This document shows, one piece after another, positions 1 through 10,299 of a stretch of DNA of 64,000 bases. Under the pieces are notes generated by a model. The model saw only the letters and a list, made by a program, of their open reading frames with translations. It ran no database searches and was not told the origin of the DNA. The first letter of the stretch is position 1; every line of letters starts with the position of its first letter. The translations under genes were made by a program, and so were the position numbers. The stretch spans positions 13,142,085 through 13,206,084 of the forward strand of contig NC_064043.1 in assembly GCF_932526225.1 (NCBI RefSeq), written 5' to 3'. The DNA comes from Nematostella vectensis. Taxonomy: Eukaryota; Cnidaria; Anthozoa; Actiniaria; Edwardsiidae.

Positions 1-135
1 AGGGAATGGGTTTAGTGTAACAGAATTTTAGCTAACAGGAACGGGAATCGGTATGATAACGGTACAAACCCTACCCACAGCCCTTCAGGACCAGTCCCAG
101 CCTAATAGCATGTACTTTTTTTTATCAATACACAG

Positions 136-934
136 GTGTAAGACTACAGAACGCTATCGAGCCAGTAGTTGTAGGACACTGGAATATCAGCAACATCATC
201 ACAGGGGAGAACATCAATTACGGGATGACTGAAGATGCATCCAATGTATTTGTCTTTCCCAAAGATGGAACTAGCCGGGCCCCCAGGCAGTTGATAGGAT
301 TTCTTGTAGAGCATTTCACTACATCAGGGGACACTGTCCTTGATAATGGAGCAGGAATGGGTAAATACTCACCACTGTTCTACGCTGTTGCATATGTTTC
401 CCCTAGATACAGCGACACAGTGAGCTAGCCTCACAAATTAAGTTTATATGGTTTCTGGGAATAATTATTATACATATTTTAGCTGTTTTATTTAAATTCA
501 GTTAAAATGTCTTTCATGTGACGGAATATGCGCATACACGGCCGCAACCACAGAAACGCATTCAATTTTATTTAGACCGTAGGGGTGAACATGTCATTCT
601 GTACGTGGCTGACTGTATGCGTGCAAGTGGTTTGGTTTGTCTAACGCAGTAGCAGGCCTGCATAACCAGTGGGGGGGGGGGGGATCCGAGGTTTATGAAA
701 AATACCACCTGGGTAGTGGTCTTCGTAAGGATGCCTGTAGAGGTTAAGATTCTATTTCTCTCTCCAGAATATACCATCGTGGAATGTCTAAGAACAAAAC
801 GAAACGCATTTGTGCTTGCCATGGATCCTGACAATGTGGTCAGAAAAGTCAATGCTCTCACCAAAGAGCCAGACCTGATGGAGTGCTGTGTCGATTGTGA
901 TGACGACGACGACAGATGCTTAGCAGATATGTGA
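136..934 (+). CDS. DNA-methyltransferase-like protein, last two exons
   Basis: Two exons can be read: 136-360 after a T-rich acceptor ending CACAG, closed by a GTAAAT donor, and 768-934 after a CTCTCCAG acceptor, ending at a TGA. Exon 1 ends one base into a codon and exon 2 supplies the other two, so the frame is kept. The junction rebuilds a beta-class adenine/cytosine-N4 methyltransferase SAM motif: GDTVLDNGAGMG in exon 1, then an R/G-rich turn and acidic AMDPD in exon 2, matching the family pattern of D-x-F-x-G-x-G-T followed by a ligand-binding acidic residue. The usual Pro and Phe of that motif are replaced (DNGAG), so catalysis is uncertain. No DPPY-type motif is in view; it would lie upstream of the window. 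The tail is Asp- and Cys-rich. Substrate unknown; could be host or transposon-borne. The unspliced ORF at 225-428 is only part of exon 1. Confidence 0.55.
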
Positions 935-1344
935 ATGTATAAGGCCTGGACAATGACTACCCTTGTGGGGAGAACTGAGGTGCCGAATGCGAGCCATGTT
1001 TTTCTCTTGCCGCCTTAGCATAGTCTAGCACCGTGCCGCCTCCTGGGCCACGCGCATGCGTGCTACTGCCTCCATTCTTAGCGCCATTTCTACGCGTTGG
1101 TAGTGCGTTGGGTACCGTTCGCGCGTTACAGGTTAGATGACGCAACGTAGCTAGATATAAAAGGCTTAAATTTTATTATTTATAAAAAGGGAAATATCGC
1201 TGTAGATTACAAGTGCCAATAAAGAATTTTCTAACAGTGCATGATTTGCCTTTCTCATTTACACCAGTCGCACACACAGCTTTTCCAAGAATGGCATTCC
1301 GGTTTGGCAGTTCCCGTTTTCTTTTTTACCAACGTCAATGGCAG
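935..1344. other. No gene seen; GC-richer spacer
   Basis: Sequence between the methyltransferase-like gene and the minisatellite. It is CpG-richer than its surroundings around 1010-1150, then AT-rich. No coding signal I can support on either strand. Confidence 0.5.
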
Positions 1345-1723
1345 GATTATACCTTCCTTTTGGAACTCAGGGACGGGATTAATCTATACCTTGTTTTTTT
1401 TAAACTCTGGGTCTGTATAAATGTATACATTCCTTTTTGAACTCCGGGACTGTATAAATTTATACATTCCTTTTTGAACTCCGGGACTGTATAAATTTAT
1501 ACATTCCTTTTTGAACTCGGGGACTGTATAAATTTATAAATTCCTATTTGAACTCGGGGACTGTATAAATTTATACATTCCTTTTTGAACTCGGGGACTG
1601 TATAAATTTATACATTCCTATTTGAACTCGGGGACTGTATAAATTTATACATTCCTTTTTGAACTCCGGGACTGTATAAATTTATACATTCCTTTTTGAA
1701 CTCGGGGACTGTATAAATATATA
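1345..1723. repeat. 37-bp minisatellite, left block
   Basis: About ten tandem copies of a 37-bp unit built as CTTTTTGAACTCCGGGACT plus a tail containing GTATAAATTTATAC, a perfect 14-bp palindrome. The leftmost two or three copies are degenerate. The block resumes at 5855 on the far side of a gypsy element, so this was one array before the insertion. Confidence 0.9.
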
Positions 1724-1861
1724 TGTTACGATATGATCGGTCTCCCTGTGGTAGCGCCCGCTAGGAGTCAGCGGACTTGTACAGAGCGAACACTCGACTT
1801 GCAATGGCCGAATAAAGACATGTTCCAAACCCAGCTAGTACAGTAAATATGTCCCGAAACA
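1724..1861 (+). repeat. 5' LTR of gypsy element 1
   Basis: 138 bp, TG...CA ends, matches 5717-5854 at 135 of 138 positions by eye, with no indel. An AATAAA-like signal (GAATAAAGAC) lies about 50 bp before the end, as expected for the R/U5 region. Confidence 0.93.
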
Positions 1862-1879
1862 TGGTGTCAGAAGTGGCTG
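1862..1879 (+). other. Putative tRNA primer-binding site
   Basis: TGGTGTCAGAAGTGGCTG starts immediately after the left LTR. TGG at the first position is expected for pairing with a tRNA CCA end. I did not assign the tRNA. Confidence 0.6.
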
Positions 1880-2027
1880 CTTTCAGTTAAAGCCGTGGGG
1901 ATTTCCGCTGAGAAATTCTGCTGCAACACGAACGCTGAAAGTACAGATATTTCGAAGTTTAGTTGTCCCGTGAGTCCGCCATCTTGGATTTTAGAAATCG
2001 CCGAAAACACTGGGGATCGATCACAAC

Positions 2028-2441
2028 ATGGCAACGTATCAGATACCTGCTCCCGAAGGAATGAATTGCAATGGAGACGTCTCTAGTAATTGGAAAATAT
2101 TCAGAGAAGCATACGAGGACTATCTTATAGCGACAGGTCTTGACGAAAAAGCAAAGCGATTGCAAGTAGCAACCCTGAAGAGCTGGATGGGGACGGAATG
2201 TAAAAAGATCTTGAAGCGACTCCAGCTGTCGGTGGCGGAGATGGAGGACCCAGGAGTCATTCTCAGAAAATTGGAAGAACACTTTGTCCCTGTCAGGAAT
2301 ATCTTATACGAAAGAAACATATTTCACAACACCGAGCAATTGCCCATGAGAGTATTGACCAATTCCTGATTAAGCTAAGACAGCTAGCAGAACCGTGCCT
2401 TTTTGGCACGCTAGAAGATGAAATGGTTAGAGACAGGTTAG
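2028..2441 (+). pseudogene. gag N-terminal fragment of gypsy element 1
   Basis: Starts at the ATG of ATGGCAACGTATCAG and reads 113 residues to a stop at 2369. The frame is then lost within an ACAACACCGAGCAATTG stretch; the gag-like reading (a helix-rich part resembling capsid: W/F-rich start, LEEHFVPVRN) resumes in another frame for about 20 codons to about 2441. Zinc-knuckle and most of the protease region that should follow are missing, replaced by the inverted piece at 2442. No functional Gag can be made. Confidence 0.7.
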
Positions 2442-2534
2442 TCCCGGGGCGAGGAGATGACCTATGTAGGGGACCTCTGGCAGTCTGAGTTTCAGCTTCT
2501 TTGGGTTAAGCTTCAGGTTTACTTGTCTTGCCCT
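2442..2534. repeat. 93-bp inverted copy of pol sequence inside gag-pol junction
   Basis: Reverse complement of 3392-3484 in the same element, 93 bp with only two or so mismatches. It sits exactly where the nucleocapsid and protease N-terminus are missing, so it looks like filler captured during a deletion. See the finding. Confidence 0.88.
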
Positions 2535-2545
2535 GAAAACCAGCC

Positions 2546-4969
2546 ATGCAGCCAACAAGTACCAAGCTTAAACTGTATGATGACAGTATTGTGCCAACAC
2601 TTGGAGAATGCGACTTGGTATGCTGTTACAATGGAGAGGAACACAAGCTGAATTTCAAGATTGTAAGGGGAACGCAGAATCCTCTACTGTCTGGAGGGAC
2701 ATGCACCAACATGCAGCTGATCACAGTCCATGTAGTGAATAACATCTGCACACCTCAGAAAACGGCGCCACAAGACATATTCACTGAATATCAAGATGTT
2801 TTCCAAGGCCTTGGATGTCTGCCAGGCGAATACCATCTCGAGGTTGATAAAGATGTCCAGCCTGTAAAGCATACGCCACGACGAGTCGCAATACCCTTGA
2901 AAGCAGAGCTGAAAGCACACATTGCAGATCTCGAGAAGATGGAAGTCACAGAACCAACGGATTGGATAAGCAGTCAAGTTGTCGTACGGAAGGGTTCAAA
3001 GCTTCCACTTTGTATTGATCCCAAGGACTTAAACAAAGCTTTGAAGCGCTCACACTACCCGATGCCGACCATTGAAGATATCTTACCTGAATTAGCGAAG
3101 GCAAAAGTTTTCAGTGTTGCAGATGCTAAGAATGGTTTTTGGCAAGTAAAGCTGGACGAAGACAGCAGCTTCTTGACGACCTTCTGGACACCGTTCGGGA
3201 GATACAGATGGTTGAGAATGCCATTTGGAATCGCCACAGCACCGGAAGAATACCAGAGGCGCCAACCCGAAGTACTTGAAGGTCTCCAGGGCATCTATGT
3301 TGTCGCAGATGACATCCTCATCACAGGACAAGGAGAGACAGAAGAAGAAGCACTTCGAGATCACGACAGTAATCTAGTTGCATTACTGGAGAGGGCAAGA
3401 CAAGTAAACCTGAAGCTTAACCCAAAGAAGCTGAAACTCAGACTGCCAGAGGTCCCCTACACAGGTCATCTCCTCACCCCGGGAGGCGTAAAACGAGATC
3501 CCGAAAAGGTCCGTGCAGTACAGGAAATGCCGCGTCCAGATGGGAAAAGCAAAGCTGAGAAAATAAAGGCTGTCCAACGGTTCCTCGGGTTTGTAAACTA
3601 CTTAGCAAAGTTTGTACCGCATCTCGCAGATGAGAGTGAGCAACTAAGACGTCTCACAGACAAAGAAGCAGAGTGGGCGTGGGAACAACACCACCAAGAC
3701 GCATTTGACAGGATCAAGAATCTAGTAGCAAATCATCCGGTCCTACGATATTACGACGTCAGCAAGCCAGTCACTATTCAGTGTGACAGCAGCGAAACTG
3801 GTCTTGGAGCCGCCTTACTGCAGGATGATCAGCAGGTGGCATTCGCATCAAGAACACTGACCCCAACAGAGCGCGGCTATGCTCAGATAGAAAAAGAGTG
3901 CTTGGCGATAGTTTTCGCGTGTGAAAGGTTTAACCAGTACATCTATGGAAGAGAATCGGTGCATGTACAGAGTGACCACAAGCCTCTGGAAGCAATCTTC
4001 CCCAAGCCGTTAACTTCAGCTCCAAAGCGTTTACAGGGCATGCTGCTGCGTCTGCAGAAGTTCAACTTAGATGTACGTTATAAGAAAGGTGTAGAGATGT
4101 ACCTAGCAGACACACAATCTAGAGCACCATTGCCGGAGGTCGGTCCAGCCAAGAACAGTCTAAGACCAGAACACGAAGACGTCTGCCGGCTAGACATAGA
4201 GCAAGTTAATCCAACCGAATTTCTCAGAGTATCAGACGACGGTCTCAAGAGGATTCAGAAGGAGACCGAGTGTGATGAGAAGTTGCAACGTCTAAAAGAA
4301 ACAGTGCTACAAGGCTGGCCTGAGACAAAACAAGAAGCAGATCCGAGAGTTGCTAAATATTGGACATACCGTGATGAAATAAGCGTCTATAATGGAGTGC
4401 TGTACAAGGGAGAGAGAGTTATTGTCCCGTCTTCCCTACGGAAAACACTCATGTCTCGCGTCCATGCAAGTCATCAAGGGGAGCAAGCATGTCTCCGAAG
4501 AGCGAGGGATGCTTTGTTTTTGCCTGAGATGAGCCAACAGATCAGAGATCTCGTAAGCAGCTGTAGCCTCTGCGCAGATCACGCGCCAGCTCAAGCCAAG
4601 GAACCATTGATGACACCAGAGCTTCCCAAACGCCCCTGGAGTATCGTTGCGCAAGACCTCTACACTCTCAACGGGAAAGATTTCCTAATAACAGTGGATG
4701 CTTACAGTGGATTCTGGGAAGTTGATGAACTAACCCAAGCTACAGCTGCCAACGTCATAAACAAGACTAAACAGCACTTCGCGCATTACGGAATACCAGA
4801 CAGGGTCTACAGCGATAATGGTCCACAGTTTGCTAATGCAGAGTACACCACGTTTGCCTCCAGTTGGAAGTTCGAACACCAGACATCGTCACCGTACCAC
4901 AGCCAGTCCAACGGGCTGATAGAAGCAGCTGTGAAATCCGCAAAAAAATCTGCAGAAGAAGGCGAATAA
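2546..4969 (+). pseudogene. pol: gypsy pol: protease end, reverse transcriptase, RNase H, integrase core
   Basis: 807-residue open frame. Order: C-terminal piece of the aspartic protease (PLLSG region, residues about 1-55; the catalytic DSG/DTG is lost), reverse transcriptase (about 100-330) with VVADDILI at the active site (YVDD-type box with Ala before DD), RNase H (about 400-540, QCDSSETGLGAALLQ and TDHKPL-type SDHKPL), integrase HHCC zinc finger (HASHQGE...CSLCADH, about 650-690) and DDE core (Asp in ITVDAYSGF, Asp in YSDNGPQF, Glu in NGLIEAAV). The ATG is only the first Met after the deletion scar. The frame ends early at 4969 through a one-base slip in or near an A-run at 4942-4952. Confidence 0.88.
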
Positions 4970-4970
4970 A

Positions 4971-5555
4971 TCGGGGCGAGACGTATGGATGAGTTTTCTG
5001 GACCATAGGAATACGCAAACCGAAGGTATGGACAGCAGCCCAGTCCAAAGATTGATGTCAAAGAGAACGAAAACAACTCTACCGCTAGCACAACATCTAC
5101 TCGAACCGGAGCTTCAACAAGATGTAACAGAAAAGCTAACGCTGGAACGCAAAAAGGCGAAGAAACATTTTGACAGGGGCTCAAAGGAACTACCGGAGCT
5201 AAACACCGGAGAACCTGTCAGAATGACCAGCCTCCCAAAAGAAACCAAGAAATGGAAGAAAGGGGTTTGCATTGGCAAAGTGGCCCCCAGATCATACCTA
5301 GTCGACATTGATGGCTCTATATATCGTAGGAACAGGAAGTTTATACGCAATACTAAGGATCATGCAGAGGAGTTAGTAAGGGAGAGCCTGCCGATGCAGC
5401 ACCCACAACCAGTGTCTGTGGAACTAGATACTGGAAGCACGGATGAAAATCATCTGCCAATACCACCAGAAGTCAACCCTGAAGTGGCGCAGCCTCCGTT
5501 GAGAACGACAAGGAGCGGAAGGATCATTAAGCCTCCAGTCAGGCTAGACTTGTAG
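4971..5555 (+). pseudogene. gypsy integrase C-terminal part, frame-shifted from pol
   Basis: Continues the integrase in the next frame: RNTQTEG followed by SPVQRLM is the usual segment after the DDE Glu, then a basic GPY/F-like stretch (KGVCIGKVAPRSYLVDIDG) and a Ser/Pro-rich tail with TTRSGRIIKPPVRLDL, typical of gypsy integrase ends. The stop TAG at 5553 is about 160 bp before the right LTR. Together with 2546-4969 this gives a nearly whole pol broken by a single indel. Confidence 0.82.
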
Positions 5556-5703
5556 AATATGGACGCTGTCCAGGACGTTAAATACTTATTTAAAAAAAAA
5601 AAAAAACAGTTTAGCCAAAGAGACTCCAGGCAATGTTATAATTTGGAACTTTACACTTGTCATCGTTAGCTACATTTATAATCATGTTTTGTTATTTTTT
5701 TGT

Positions 5704-5716
5704 AAGAAAGGGGAGA
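5704..5716 (+). other. Polypurine tract
   Basis: AAGAAAGGGGAGA abuts the right LTR; the usual plus-strand primer position for LTR elements. Confidence 0.8.
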
Positions 5717-5854
5717 TGTTACGATATGATCGGTCTCCCTGTGGTAGCGCCCGCTAGGAGTCAGCGGACTTGTACAGAGCGAACACTCGACTTGCAATGG
5801 CCGAATAAAGACAAGTTCCAAACCCTGCTAGTACAGTAAATATGTACCGAAACA
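5717..5854 (+). repeat. 3' LTR of gypsy element 1
   Basis: 138-bp partner of 1724-1861, differing by three substitutions. The next base resumes the minisatellite at CTTTTTGAAC. Confidence 0.93.
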
Positions 5855-6556
5855 CTTTTTGAACTCGGGGACTGTATAAATTTATACATTCCTTTTTGAA
5901 CTCGGGGACTGTATAAATTTATACATTCCTTTTTGAACTCCGGGACTGTATAAATTTATACATTCCTTTTTGAACTCCGGGACTGTATAAATTTATACAT
6001 TCCTTTTTGAACTCCGGGACTGTATAAATTTATACATTCCTTTTTAAACTCGGGGACTGTATAAATTTATACATTCCTTTTTGAACTCCGGGACTGTATA
6101 AATTTATACATTCTTTTTTGAACTCGGGGACTGTATAAATTTATACATTCCTTTTTTAACTCCGGGGACTGTATAAATTTATACATACCTTTTTGAACTT
6201 CGGGACTGTATAAATTTATACATACCTTTTTGAACTTCGGGGACTGTATAAATTTATACATTCCTTTTTGAACTCCGGGACTGTATAAATTTATACATTC
6301 TTATTTGAACTCCGGGACTGTATAATTTTATACATTCCTTTTTGAACTCGGGGACTGTATAAATTTATACATTCCTTTTTAAGCTCCGGGACTGTATAAA
6401 TTTATACATTCCTTTTTGAACTCCGGGACGGTATAAATTTATACATTCCTTTTTGAACTCCGGGACTGTATAAATTTATACATTCCTTTTTAAGTTCCGG
6501 GACTGTATAAATTTATACATTCCTTTTTGAACTCCGGGACGGTATAAATTTGTACA
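5855..6556. repeat. 37-bp minisatellite, right block
   Basis: About 19 tandem units of the same 37-bp repeat as 1345-1723, more uniform than the left block. Small variants: GGGG versus CGGG, TTAAGCTCC for TTGAACTCC, and a few one-base indels. Because the palindrome TATAAATTTATA recurs every 37 bp, apparent TATA boxes here should not be taken as promoters. Confidence 0.92.
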
Positions 6557-7631
6557 TTCAACAATTGTTGTTTCGCTCCTTTTTAAATGTAACAGATACT
6601 GACAGATAAATGATTTTGACATATCTTACGGTTAACATGGACATTTTTATCGGTTATAGCTAAAACACTAATTGCTTTCTTTTATGAAACACGTCATTCG
6701 AGGTAATTTCTATTTCGCTTCTTTATAAATACAATAAATGACAAGAAATGGATGTTTTAGACATTCCATCATTTGTGCCACGAATCGTAAAATTATCGAT
6801 TGACTTCTTAACGTAAAAGGACGGGAGATTCATATTTAGTGAAATGAGCAATTTTTAAGGAGAGTCTTGAGAAAATCGTATATTCTCGCCATTTCTTGCT
6901 AAACGGCAAAACGGCATTTTCTCCTGACGTGCTGTTTGATGATGTGGGGGATATTCCTTGTATTGTATAATTACTTAGTACTAGTAAACCAAACCTCGGG
7001 GAGAGTTAGTTTCTCTTAACGAACGTATTCATCCGGTATTATAATTACTAGAAAACCAAATGTCGGTCCGGAGTTACCGTTTTTGCTTCTTACCCCGTAA
7101 TTTCATTTCAACTTGGTTTAATGTGGTCCCACTTTTCTCCCACGGACTCGTATTCGTAACGTCCCCTCATGTGAAGGCTCAGTTGCTTGTTATGAGCGTC
7201 CGTATAGGTCATGTGAACTTTTGTTTCCCACCCTCCCCTCCTATAAAAAGATAAAATGATCAGTTTGTTCCCCCTTGTCTCCCACGGACTCGTATTCGCA
7301 ACGTCCCCATATGTCAGACGCTCAGGTGCTTGTTATTTGTTTTACGAAAAAAAAACCTGTAAATGAACGCCTTTTTGACACAGCATTTGGACAAAGCTTT
7401 TGAGAGAAAAAATATTAGCCATCTCCAAATATAAGCCCCCCCTCTAAAGGCAAGTTCACACTAGCAATTTTTGTGGTGCGACACGAGCTCCGATTTTAGA
7501 GGGCGATTTTTATAGCACCCTAGGCTGCGACACGACAAATGTTTTAAAATAGCAGCAAATCGCTAAACAACGTAATAACCTTCACTTATTTTCGTGAAAA
7601 GGAACGATCGGCTGTGTATACGAATAACTTC
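6557..7631. other. No gene seen; dispersed-repeat-like spacer
   Basis: AT-rich unique-looking sequence to about 7040, then repeat-like sequence. A motif CTCCCACGGACTCGTATTCG occurs twice (about 7137 and 7279). 7447-7560 resembles the edge of a MITE (ACACTAGC, TGCGACACGA) but I could not find two ends. Confidence 0.4.
7198..7325 (+). repeat. Dispersed repeat, copy 1 (second copy at 17371)
   Basis: Shares GTATAGG then ATGTGAACTTTTG, CACCCTCCCCTCC and ACTCGTATTCG in the same order and spacing with 17371-17475. Identity is perhaps three quarters by eye. Class unknown. Confidence 0.6.
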
Positions 7632-8162
7632 TCACCGTAAGAGCCCTTGGCAGCCTTTTGTTCCTGCATCTCGATCTGACCTCTGCGTTTTCCCGCTCTT
7701 TTTCTCTGATTGTTTGCATAAGCTGGTTTTGGATTTCGGCCTGCTGGGCATAAAAGTGCGCAATTCTTCAGCCAATCCGTTATCTAAACCTTGAGCTAGT
7801 AGCACGACGGGTTCTGCTGGAACATTATCTAGATTTGGAGATAAATTAAGGCGAAGGGGAGCAAGCACATTGGATCTCCTTTGGTTTTGCTGGACAAGAT
7901 TGGACGTATCAAACAGTCGCTGATTTGACTCCTGATCACTGTGATCAGACGCGACCGGCGTCGTATTTTCGTCCAGACTACTGCGGGACGAGGAGCAAGG
8001 CGGAGATACACTCGGACGTTCTCTTACAATTGGAGTAGACTGCAATCTCGGTGGCTGAAGTTCGTCGATAGAAGGGGAACGATTCAACGGCGACTCGAGT
8101 TGTCGCGGCGCCCCGCTTGGCGTTGTTTCATCTCTGTCTATGATTTCTCTGTCTTCGCCCAT
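7632..8162 (-). CDS. Unrecognised Ser/Pro/Gln-rich 176-residue ORF
   Basis: Open from ATG at 8162 to TGA at 7632. The first 90 residues are low-complexity and charged (SPLNRSPSIDE, PPCSSSRSSLDE), the middle holds LVQQNQRRSNVLAPLRLNL and a Leu/Val-rich stretch ending EELRTF, and the C-terminus is Lys/Ser-rich (PKSKTSLCKQSEKKSGK). No transmembrane segment or known domain. It could be a first exon of a longer gene that splices further left, or a transposon-borne ORF. There is no coding neighbour on the same strand to help. The opposite-strand ORF at 7941 lacks any feature and is read as a shadow. Confidence 0.35.
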   Translation of the reverse strand: MGEDREIIDRDETTPSGAPRQLESPLNRSPSIDELQPPRLQSTPIVRERPSVSPPCSSSRSSLDENTTPVASDHSDQESNQRLFDTSNLVQQNQRRSNVLAPLRLNLSPNLDNVPAEPVVLLAQGLDNGLAEELRTFMPSRPKSKTSLCKQSEKKSGKTQRSDRDAGTKGCQGLLR

Positions 8163-9789
8163 TCGAACTCTTTTTAGACCGATGATTCATGCTAAAGCTT
8201 TGAAAAACAAGTAAGCAAAAAGTACGGGTAAGATCAGAAAAACGAAGCACATGGATATGAACGGACGAAGATACTGTAGATTGCAGCTACCCTATCGCAC
8301 ACGTGGCAGACGTTTACATTTCTGTCGGCCTATCAAACTTCAACATTTTGACAGTAAAACATCTTTACCGCCCACTTGTCAAAAGTTCCTTTACCACTGA
8401 CGCGTGACTCACTTGGACTTTTTAGTTTTTGAGATGTTGAACTGCCTTGAAAGTTCAAAGCAGTACAAAGCGCTGAACGTTTTAGACAAGAAGCCGTGAA
8501 GGGAAGCAATTTCCCACGGACGTAGATTGTGGTCGAGTCCGCGGACTCCCAGCGGTCATACCCAACCTCACAGTCGGAATTTTCCGACCACCATCTCCGG
8601 TATGTGCGAGATTGTCGGAGAAATCCAAGATGGCGATCCGACTTTTGTGTGTGGTGACAGACCATATAAATATCTAGTCTAAGTCTACTCAATTTAGTTA
8701 GTGTTAATTAATTTATATGTAGTCAGGCAGATTAAAAAATTAAATGAGCAAGAACGGACGAGTGAGTCAGCCAATTAGTTTCCTAATCTCGACTTAGGAA
8801 CACGCGCGGGATCGTTGTTTTGCGTTTTATCTCTGGTAATCATAACAAGAACGTAAACGTTTAGCAGGCGCGTACACAGGATTAGCTGAGGGGGGAGTGG
8901 AGGGGTTGCGCAGCCATATGTATCATACAATACCTATCTGAAAAAAAAAGCCAATTCATGATGTAATTTCTGTAGACTCTTCTGTGAGTTTTAATTGAAA
9001 ATTTTAAAAGTACTTATAATAAGTTACTTATGATGACGAGTATATATCCATGTATATCCATATAAACCCTCAAAATTAATTGATATAGAAAAGCAGGTAT
9101 CAAAGACATGTTGCATAGTGAATATAACTTCATATGATAAGAGGTACCCATTAAAGTAAGTAAAAAAAAGTACTCAACCTTACGCTAATAACTTTAGTAA
9201 AAAAGAACAAAGAAAAAAAAGTAAAAGCACCCGCCACCTGTCATGGTTCAAAGTTATATATTAGATACATTATCAGAAAATTTAAATGAAAATGGTTGGA
9301 AAATTTCATTCAGCATACAACAAAGGCAGGAATTGTCTGTCTTACTCGTATGGATACATAAGAGAGAGACGTAACTTTTTTTATGGCCGCCATTTTCTTT
9401 TATGATGCTCGATTCCGAAGATAATGCGGCCTAGATTCGCCGGACTCGCCGCAAGTTTCTGAACCTGAACCCGAGCCTAATGACGATTCGAATTATGATA
9501 TCAATGGTAAGTAACAAATACCAGTAGCTAAGGATTCTGTTATAGCATTTGCAGTATGCCCCGAGTGAGTCCATATTACAGTAAAACATCCAGAGCACCA
9601 CAACTTAACTGATTGATTGAATTGATTTGTGTATTGTGTCGGCAGCTGAAAAGGAAGTCGGAACTTGACGGCCACTTAAAATGTCAGTAGACATTGTTTA
9701 TGATCTTTCACGTTGTCTTTTTTGCCGACATGCTTTAATATAACGGAAAAACAGTTAATATGGAGCTTTAGAAAACAATGTAAAATAAT
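8163..9789. other. No gene seen
   Basis: About 1.6 kb with no supported gene. It would hold the promoter of the 7632-8162 minus ORF if that is real. Short ORFs at 8333-8692 and 9493-9675 on the minus strand show no domain or repeat support. 8870-8925 is a G-rich stretch resembling one end of the MITE-like element at 10094. Confidence 0.45.
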
Positions 9790-9950
9790 ACATTAGAACC
9801 TCGCTTATTCAAACTCCGAAGAGTAACTAAAATCATTTCGTTAGCGCGAGCTCGAGTTCGTTAGAGAGGTCAAAGATACAGATTTTTAAGTCAAGTAAGC
9901 AGGGAATTCGAGTTACCCGAGACCGGGTTTGAATCAGTGCGAAAAAAAAT
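9790..9950. repeat. Possible Tc1/mariner-pogo-type MITE remnant
   Basis: ACATTAGAACCTCGCTTATT resembles the terminal motif common to pogo/Tigger-related MITEs (AACCTCGCTTATTC then AACTC), followed by AGTTCGTTAGAG and GAATTCGAGTTACC internal motifs. I could not define a right end or target duplication. Confidence 0.3.
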
Positions 9951-10093
9951 CTGTGTTTTTAAAGGGGAACTTGCACGTGTGTACTGATAAAATATGAGCT
10001 AGTGTGTAATAAAACAGCATAGAACCTTCCTGTTTATTTCATCCAAGTGTGATAAATAGAAAGGAACCAGTTTTTCATGAAATGGATTCTATA

Positions 10094-10261
10094 CAGACAT
10101 GGGCGGATCAAGCTTTTCGCTAAAGGGGGGGGGGGTTGGCTCAGTGAAAAAGGGGGGAGGGGGTACTTTGTTTTGTTATACATGGCTTTCTGGCAGCCCA
10201 AAGGAAGGGGGGGGGGGGGGTGGTAAGCCCCCTAAACACTCCCCCTAGATCCGCTACTGAC
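10094..10261. mobile_element. G-rich MITE-like element
   Basis: Begins CAGACATGGGCGGATC and ends GATCCGCTACTGAC, an imperfect inverted repeat around GCGGATC, with long G runs (10127-10137, 10208-10220) and a C-run on the right that can fold back. Nonautonomous hAT-like MITEs with GCGGATC termini look like this, but no 8-bp duplication was confirmed. Confidence 0.4.
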
Positions 10262-10299
10262 AGAGGATCCAATTGGGTTACTGTATTTTGGTAGCACCT

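Larger units (their letters stand above)
1724..5854 (+). mobile_element. Ty3/gypsy LTR retrotransposon inserted in a minisatellite
   Basis: Complete LTR-to-LTR element of 4131 bp. LTRs are 138 bp, begin TGTTACG and end CGAAACA, and differ at three positions (about 2 percent), which suggests a fairly young insertion. A primer-binding-site-like stretch follows the left LTR and a polypurine tract precedes the right one. Gag is truncated, protease has lost its N-terminal half, while reverse transcriptase, RNase H and integrase are readable with one frameshift. No 4-6 bp target duplication is visible (left flank ATATA, right flank CTTTT), so one flank was probably rearranged. Nonautonomous as it stands. 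Confidence 0.92.

Noticed and set aside
1345-6556. Regular 37-bp repeats suggest a CRISPR array
   Set aside because: Units are contiguous tandem copies without unique spacers, the sequence is eukaryotic, and no cas genes exist.
1440-6556. Many TATAAA boxes as promoters
   Set aside because: They are the palindromic core of the minisatellite unit.
7941-8177. 78-residue plus-strand ORF opposite the 7632-8162 ORF
   Set aside because: Arg-rich antisense shadow with no motif.
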